NCBI GenBank assembly: GCA_947247005.1
Contig: OX365951.1
Coordinates: 32,416,899-32,480,898, forward strand
Length of the DNA stretch: 64,000 nt
Reading direction: 5' to 3'
Source: Spisula solida
Taxonomy: Eukaryota; Mollusca; Bivalvia; Venerida; Mactridae
Shown here piece by piece: positions 62,601 through 64,000 of the stretch (position 1 is the first letter of the stretch; each line of letters begins with the position of its first letter). The notes under the pieces are model-generated. The model was not told the origin of the DNA. It was given only the letters and a program-made list of their open reading frames with translations, and did no database searches. The translations under genes and the position numbers were made by a program.

Positions 62601-63961
62601 CATTGCCCATTTCTTAATACAAAATTAACCGCCTTTAGGCTGCTATGTGAATCCGCATTCATGTAGTTCCAGAAACTGTCAACATTCCCAATACTGCTAC
62701 ATATGTTTCTCCAAATTTTTTAACTGATTTAAGCCAATCAGCAACATTTGTTTATTCTAAGATCAAAAATTATTGTGAAACTGTTCGTTAAATCGATATT
62801 TTTGCAAAAAAATCACTACACCGGCCGATACCGAACTTGTTTCATAATATAAAAATGACGTGTTCATCAAATGTCCCGGCTGTAAAGCTATTTTTAGAAA
62901 CTTCAGACTATGGTCAAGTGATGGTTTTATCAATGAATCGTATACGGTCTGCAAAGTACTGTTATGCAATCATATGGTGTCGCTGTACTAGCTAGCTGCT
63001 TTCTATAGACTGTCTCACGCTGTGAGGGAAGTGATTACAAGACGGTACTGTAGAATCTGATAAATAGGCGCGTAGTATTATTTTAAAGCCACTTTTGATA
63101 TACGCATTCAGTACACGTATTACATATAAATTAATATGCACCTTTTAAAAATTATTTAGATACCCAACATGCCTATATTATCACATATGCCTATTTTGAC
63201 ATTCAAGACAAGATCGGCAGTAAGAAAATGAACATTAAACGTGTAAAGTCAGTTTAAGCTTTTGTAGCAGCAACCAGATCGCCTCCCAGCAGTACTCTCA
63301 TTGCTTTGATTAGTTATGTTATGTTTCTCACATATAGTGCTGTGCTGCACATCTGTCTGGATGGATTTCACAAAGTTTGTCCTCACTTGTTCTCCTTAAC
63401 TAGTGGTCAGATTTCAATGAAACTTCGCTTGAAGTGTTGGTACCATAGTTGTGCATATTGTCAGTAATTTTGGTCAAATTATTTTTGCCAGAGTTATATA
63501 TGGCCCTTTTCGTGAGACAGTATTTTTTGTGTCAAAAGCCCTTTTAGTATTAGTATTTTGAAGATATTGGTTTTTGTATACAAATGTATAGTATGTGAAC
63601 TATTCTTGTGCCACTTTTCAGAATAAAATTTCCAACTGGAAAGGTTTCTTGGCTACACCATGTGGACAGGTAGGCTACTTTATTGTATACTTTACTCCTT
63701 GCAACATTTTATCATTTAGGAGTAGGACTTGCTGTAATGTAAAATCATTAATTTTTGTGGGTATTGAATTTATTTGATATTGATTCTAAAATTAATAATT
63801 TAACTTGCAACAGATAATCAAGATTGGACATGTGAAGCACAAATTTCTTTGATGAATGATAGGATATTTTGATTGGGATGTTTGCATAACACAATGAATT
63901 TACTTGTAGTGTGAACATCCAACAATTAAACTACAAGATTTCGTTATCTCTCTCTTCTTTC
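41551..63961 (+). CDS. Unconventional myosin with one IQ motif and an SH2 tail, 3' partial
   Basis: Secure exons: 41551-41661, 44021-44086, 44439-44569, 46092-46194, 47463-47565, 48834-48990, 49329-49434, 49880-49999, 50665-50773, 51063-51283, 52050-52136, 52755-52820, 53483-53599, 54112-54223, 54856-54920, 55417-55479, 55954-56073, 57769-57854, 58653-58836, 59519-59687, 60035-60192, 60635-60813, 61428-61517, 62177-62294 and 63622-63669, with a probable 63910-63961. All phases agree: 963 residues before the last. Motor: P-loop GESGAGKT (104-111), switch I NDNSSRFG (153-160), switch II DIFGFE (379-384), lysine-rich loop 2 (540-579). One IQ motif [11 protein letters not shown] (708-718) for a calmodulin-like light chain. 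Proline-rich and acidic linker, then SH2 (871-963) with FLVR arginine R895. It should be an actin motor able to bind phosphotyrosine proteins. An SH2-tailed animal myosin class exists, as I recall, but I did not verify the class number. Confidence 0.93.
41662..42617 (+). other. Myosin intron 1, left part
   Basis: AT-rich. From 42240 to 42590 the words 'acttgataacatgc' recur irregularly, an old tandem repeat with a period of roughly 20-50 bp. Confidence 0.55.
42618..43970. repeat. 17-bp minisatellite with a 426-bp higher-order duplication
   Basis: The unit is tcatgttttgtgtattg (17 bp), with variants tcatgctttgtgtattg and tcatgtttattttattg. Because 17 is not a multiple of 3 and the unit lacks stops, frames stay open in all three phases, giving spurious proteins rich in CVLSCFVY. 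Landmarks 'attaatattaatatg' (42859 and 43285) and 'catgccccttgtaat' recur 426 bp apart. Confidence 0.95.
44021..44086 (+). CDS. Myosin exon 2
   Basis: [20 protein letters not shown] plus DH, the conserved (I/T)YxGxxLxAxNP block. Acceptor ttttacag, donor gtaagt. Confidence 0.95.
44190..44217. repeat. (TA)n microsatellite
   Basis: A run of about 12 TA units in myosin intron 2. Confidence 0.9.
44439..44569 (+). CDS. Myosin exon 3
   Basis: [20 protein letters not shown] is the PH(I/V)FAIAD block before the P-loop. Acceptor tttttag, donor gtaata. Confidence 0.95.
44600..44797 (+). repeat. AGGGGTTC-ended element copy
   Basis: acaggggttctatttgaatc to agtggaaccccg; same family and strand as 5126-5325. 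Right end eroded, no target duplication. Confidence 0.65.
45096..45378. repeat. AAGGCC-ended inverted-repeat element
   Basis: ataaggccgaacttaaaata and the inverse of attttatttttggcctaag pair. Inside, ccccatcccgacc and gtaggggatgggg also pair. A weaker relative lies near 46370-46530. Confidence 0.55.
45600..46060. other. Myosin intron 3, repeat-like
   Basis: Holds gatccagaattttt near 45665 and cttctggatccacacatgca near 45888, possibly the two ends of an old element. Minus-strand open frames here have no domain. Confidence 0.35.
46092..46194 (+). CDS. Myosin exon 4 (P-loop)
   Basis: [20 protein letters not shown] with an intact Walker A lysine, then [12 protein letters not shown]. Acceptor tttag, donor gtaatg. 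Confidence 0.96.
46195..47060 (+). other. Myosin intron 4, no gene seen
   Basis: AT-rich with no coding or repeat signal apart from gatagatata words at about 46880. Confidence 0.35.
47063..47235. mobile_element. Tc1/mariner- or pogo-like miniature element, 173 bp
   Basis: cagttaaacctcatctaagg and the inverse of gttgaggtttaactg pair, with TA on both sides. Interior contains aggaccacat and gaccttact. No coding capacity. Confidence 0.7.
47463..47565 (+). CDS. Myosin exon 5 (switch I)
   Basis: [20 protein letters not shown] then [10 protein letters not shown]; the switch I asparagine and serines are intact. Acceptor tttcag, donor gtatga. Confidence 0.96.
47651..48450 (+). repeat. 'Type C' dispersed repeat copy, split by an insertion
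   Basis: tatgtctcccacatatagtg to gtcacaaagtttgtctacgc, then from 48284 tctacgcttgttctccttaa to gttgtggccctttgta. The two halves join into one family member. Confidence 0.8.
47726..48283. mobile_element. 558-bp insertion with 7-bp target duplication and large internal hairpin
   Basis: Flanked by tctacgc at 47719-47725 and 48284-48290. Both ends contain gattaataat-like words (agtaatcgatta, tgattaatgattaataatt). An imperfect hairpin of about 54-bp arms occupies 48079-48132 and 48173-48227 (gtgatcacagaaaat / attttctgtgatcac), with a smaller palindrome in its loop. No open frame. Confidence 0.75.
48834..48990 (+). CDS. Myosin exon 6
   Basis: [20 protein letters not shown] then [14 protein letters not shown], the LLEKSRV and FHIFYQ blocks. 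Acceptor ctttag, donor gtatta. Confidence 0.96.
49329..49434 (+). CDS. Myosin exon 7
   Basis: [20 protein letters not shown] then [14 protein letters not shown]. Acceptor ttctag, donor gtaaat. Confidence 0.93.
49880..49999 (+). CDS. Myosin exon 8
   Basis: [20 protein letters not shown], the (I)LHLGN block. Acceptor tttcag, donor gtaagt. Confidence 0.95.
50113..50475. repeat. 48-bp minisatellite, about 7.5 copies
   Basis: gggagacaatccaattacag and aaatggactgaacaagacac repeat every 48 bp (ggg at 50168, 50216, 50264 and on). 48 is a multiple of 3, so frames of 16-residue repeats stay open on both strands; these are not genes. It lies in the intron after exon 8. Confidence 0.93.
50665..50773 (+). 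CDS. Myosin exon 9
   Basis: [20 protein letters not shown] then [16 protein letters not shown]. Acceptor tttcag, donor gtaagt. Confidence 0.94.
51063..51283 (+). CDS. Myosin exon 10 (switch II)
   Basis: [20 protein letters not shown] then [20 protein letters not shown] and [10 protein letters not shown]; switch II and the relay helix start are intact. Acceptor ctcag, donor gtaagt. Confidence 0.97.
51290..51490. repeat. 66-bp tandem repeat, 3 copies, starting right after exon 10
   Basis: cttgttgta at 51308, 51374 and 51440 marks 66-bp units with tcctagtcacttgttgtaca. The first unit begins within about 8 bases of the exon 10 donor, but the donor itself is not copied. Confidence 0.85.
51477..51680. 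repeat. Direct duplication of about 120 bp
   Basis: ctcactaaacgtgt(a/c)a(t/c)acttgagacaagatgaaat and aaaccagctaact occur at about 51488 and 51608. Confidence 0.8.
52050..52136 (+). CDS. Myosin exon 11 (relay)
   Basis: [20 protein letters not shown] then KFVDNKPLL. Acceptor tttcag, donor gtaagg. Confidence 0.95.
52475..52665. repeat. 31-bp C-rich tandem repeat, about 5 copies
   Basis: Unit with cccttaaatgtccaaaatct and cccctgcaaat, in the intron after exon 11. Confidence 0.85.
52755..52820 (+). CDS. Myosin exon 12
   Basis: [20 protein letters not shown] plus PR, the G(L/I)LxxLDEE block. Acceptor tttcag, donor gtaagt. Confidence 0.95.
53025..53110. repeat. 30-bp tandem repeat, about 2.7 copies
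   Basis: gatgaatcgggtgatatcgg and aagaaattgt repeat. Confidence 0.8.
53483..53599 (+). CDS. Myosin exon 13
   Basis: [20 protein letters not shown] then [10 protein letters not shown], the F-x-I-x-H-Y-A-G block. Acceptor tttcag, donor gtaact. Confidence 0.95.
54112..54223 (+). CDS. Myosin exon 14
   Basis: [20 protein letters not shown], the V-x-Y-x-(x)-x-x-(F/W)-L-E-K-N-(K/R)-D block. Acceptor ttgtag, donor gtaggc. Confidence 0.95.
54856..54920 (+). CDS. Myosin exon 15 (loop 2, part 1)
   Basis: [20 protein letters not shown] plus KK; basic, as expected for the start of the actin-binding loop 2. Acceptor tttacag, donor gtatag. Confidence 0.85.
55100..55320 (+). repeat. 'Type C' dispersed repeat copy
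   Basis: gattttgtgctgggtgtcca, gatttcaatgaaacttcaca, gagttatggccctttgtagg. Plus strand. Confidence 0.65.
55417..55479 (+). CDS. Myosin exon 16 (loop 2, part 2)
   Basis: [20 protein letters not shown] plus K; basic loop leading to the V/NSL helix. Acceptor attcag, donor gtaagt. Confidence 0.88.
55954..56073 (+). CDS. Myosin exon 17 (ends at the amplified splice donor)
   Basis: [20 protein letters not shown] then [20 protein letters not shown], the (C)(I/L)KPN block before the SH helices. Acceptor ttttag. The normal donor is CAG|gtatgc at 56074; the last 15 exon bases and the following 30 intron bases are repeated to 57235. Confidence 0.95.
56059..57235 (+). repeat. 45-bp tandem array that multiplies the exon 17 splice donor (26 copies)
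   Basis: Each unit is (atat)acaacaacag|gtacgcttcattctgtta followed by tattcttcctcat. The donor G positions are 56074, 56119, 56164, 56209, 56254, 56309, then every 45 bp from 56354 to 57209. One step is 55 bp because of a 10-bp insertion (tctcataata) at about 56289. Only the copy at 57029 has lost the GT (caggaacgc). Small variants (caaccacag; gtatgc) mark subsets. The first unit is the authentic exon end, which shows the array arose from the exon/intron boundary. Long frames on both strands are by-products, because 45 is a multiple of 3 and the unit has no stop in several frames. Confidence 0.97.
57236..57768 (+). other. Remainder of myosin intron 17
   Basis: Between the donor array and exon 18. 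No gene. The distance from the last donor copy (57209) to the acceptor (AG at 57767-57768) is about 560 bases. Confidence 0.6.
57769..57854 (+). CDS. Myosin exon 18 (SH helices/converter)
   Basis: [20 protein letters not shown] then PSFEDFVNK, directly continuing Q-Q-Q as in Q-L-R-Y-x-G-x-L-E-T of other myosins. Acceptor ttgtag, donor gtaata. Confidence 0.95.
57855..58345 (+). other. Myosin intron 18, left part
   Basis: Nothing recognised. Confidence 0.3.
58346..58625 (+). repeat. 'Type C' dispersed repeat copy
   Basis: tgtcccatatatagtggggg, gattttgtgttggacgtctg, gggagatatacgtttttggg. Plus strand; the fullest copy in the window. Confidence 0.7.
58653..58836 (+). CDS. Myosin exon 19 (converter and IQ start)
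   Basis: [20 protein letters not shown] then [20 protein letters not shown] and KSAIYIQ, the (Q)(I/V)GxTKVFL(R/K) block. Acceptor ttctag. The donor gttggt is weak, but the phase fits exon 20. Confidence 0.93.
58900..59121 (+). mobile_element. 3' end of a non-LTR retrotransposon
   Basis: actgtgttgcctctataaat and aaagtctttattattattat match, on the opposite strand, the 3' terminus of the element at 2600-3792 and its (TTA)n tail. Upstream coding sequence is not recognisable, so this is a severely 5'-truncated copy. Confidence 0.65.
59519..59687 (+). CDS. Myosin exon 20 (IQ motif, neck)
   Basis: [20 protein letters not shown] completes IQxxxRGxxxR. A short charged helix follows ([16 protein letters not shown]). 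Only one IQ is present. Acceptor cttcag, donor gtatgt. Confidence 0.92.
59788..59990. repeat. Diverged relative of the TACTGTAAACC element
   Basis: ttactgtaaacctagaaatt, gcaggaaacttaaaaacgag and gcgaaagta parallel 13484-13639. Confidence 0.5.
60035..60192 (+). CDS. Myosin exon 21 (proline-rich linker)
   Basis: [20 protein letters not shown] then serine/glycine-rich sequence. The PPPP-x-P stretch could bind SH3, WW or profilin-like partners. Acceptor ttttaag, donor gtaatt. Confidence 0.85.
60440..60640. repeat. Local duplication just before exon 22
   Basis: gggttgttca(a/t)t, gtaaactgggttca(g/a)gagttta and gttaggc(t/a)agt occur twice, about 120 bp apart (near 60463 and 60582). The right copy provides the exon 22 acceptor gttag; the left copy reads gttaggcaagtacggaggag. 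Confidence 0.65.
60635..60813 (+). CDS. Myosin exon 22 (acidic linker and SH2 start)
   Basis: [20 protein letters not shown], then [13 protein letters not shown], the standard W-(F/Y)-H-G SH2 opening. Acceptor gttag, donor gtaata. Confidence 0.92.
60814..61427 (+). other. Myosin intron 22, no gene seen
   Basis: AT-rich; nothing recognised. Confidence 0.3.
61428..61517 (+). CDS. Myosin exon 23 (SH2, FLVR)
   Basis: [20 protein letters not shown] then [10 protein letters not shown]; arginine in FLVR intact. Acceptor tttcag, donor gtaagt. Confidence 0.95.
61727..61870. repeat. 21-bp tandem repeat, about 5 copies
   Basis: Unit aacctctctgtaacatgcaac with small changes; begins inside a tacagtacaacctct sequence resembling a pogo-like end. 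Confidence 0.85.
62177..62294 (+). CDS. Myosin exon 24 (SH2 C-terminal half)
   Basis: [20 protein letters not shown] then [11 protein letters not shown]; the V-x-H-Y-x-I block and the LI-x-Y-H helix are clear. Acceptor ttttag, donor gtaagt. Confidence 0.95.
62335..62530. repeat. Rearranged 'type B' repeat
   Basis: The left part (ggcaaagcgttcttgagtta, accccctcatcaaagatggg) is inverted relative to the right part (ctattgattttaagatcag, gctgcagttggggcatgaat), so the copy has an internal inversion. Confidence 0.5.
62531..63310 (+). other. Myosin intron 24, no gene seen
   Basis: Minus-strand open frame 62763-62969 has no domain. Nothing else recognised. Confidence 0.3.
63313..63560 (+). repeat. 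'Type C' dispersed repeat copy
   Basis: tttctcacatatagtgctgt, ttgttctccttaactagtgg, gatttcaatgaaacttcgct, tatggcccttttcgtgagac. Plus strand. Confidence 0.65.
63622..63669 (+). CDS. Myosin exon 25 (SH2 end)
   Basis: [16 protein letters not shown]; the L-x-x-P-C that closes an SH2 domain. Acceptor tttcag, donor gtaggc. Confidence 0.88.
63910..63961 (+). CDS. Probable myosin exon 26
   Basis: [17 protein letters not shown] between acceptor cttgtag and donor gtaagg, in the phase left by exon 25. No domain supports it, so it remains a prediction. Confidence 0.5.
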
Positions 63962-64000
63962 GTAAGGTCAATTTCATTGGGTAGAAAAATTCTTGATCTA

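Overview
This is AT-rich, intron- and repeat-rich animal nuclear DNA with no prokaryotic features. The kinds of dispersed repeats (a hairpin-flanked 145-bp satellite, short elements with TATGCCCCC or CAGGGG ends, tRNA-derived SINEs) and the gene content suggest a mollusc, most likely a bivalve. That assignment is inference from style, not from a search.

Three protein-coding genes are supported. (1) 307-21503, plus strand: the 3' 18 coding exons of the RASA1 (p120 RasGAP) orthologue, running from the end of the SH3 domain through the second SH2, PH, C2 and RasGAP domains to the stop codon. All splice phases agree and about 748 residues are encoded; the first SH2 and the start of SH3 lie left of the window. 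(2) 33202-34251, minus strand: one intact exon for a 349-residue type II membrane glycosyltransferase of the GT32 (Och1/'DXD sugar-binding') kind. (3) 41551 to beyond 63961, plus strand: an unconventional myosin with at least 25 secure coding exons and one probable further exon. It has a motor (residues 1-700), a single IQ motif, a proline-rich and acidic linker, and an SH2 domain at residues 871-963. Two unrelated SH2 proteins are therefore neighbours on the same strand: a Ras GTPase regulator and a motor that could be recruited to phosphotyrosine.

The rest is introns and intergenic DNA filled with repeats. RASA1 introns hold a non-LTR retrotransposon relic (2600-3792), two SINE-like tRNA derivatives, a hAT-like element with an 8-bp target duplication (8039-8451), a 145-bp satellite in perfect register (9044-10586), and a minus-strand BEL/Pao relic (about 11040-12250). 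The flank downstream of RASA1 carries a 32-bp minisatellite (22080-23840). The 25-41 kb region is intergenic, apart from the glycosyltransferase, and contains several inverted-repeat elements with visible target duplications and a second non-LTR relic that lacks its catalytic core. Myosin introns hold minisatellites of 17, 48 and 66 bp and a striking 45-bp array.

The most interesting signal is at 56059-57235. The last bases of a myosin motor exon, together with its 5' splice site, have been amplified into 26 copies of a 45-bp unit, 25 of them keeping the CAG|GT donor. The unit length is a multiple of three and contains no in-frame stop, so the first five donors could each give an in-frame protein with 0, 15, 30, 45 or 60 extra residues at one point in the motor. 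An irregular sixth unit then introduces a stop. Each unit also looks like a juxtaposed acceptor/donor (AG|GT), as in recursive splicing. A mirror case occurs in RASA1, where a 113-bp tandem duplication has copied a 3' splice site (19587-19812).
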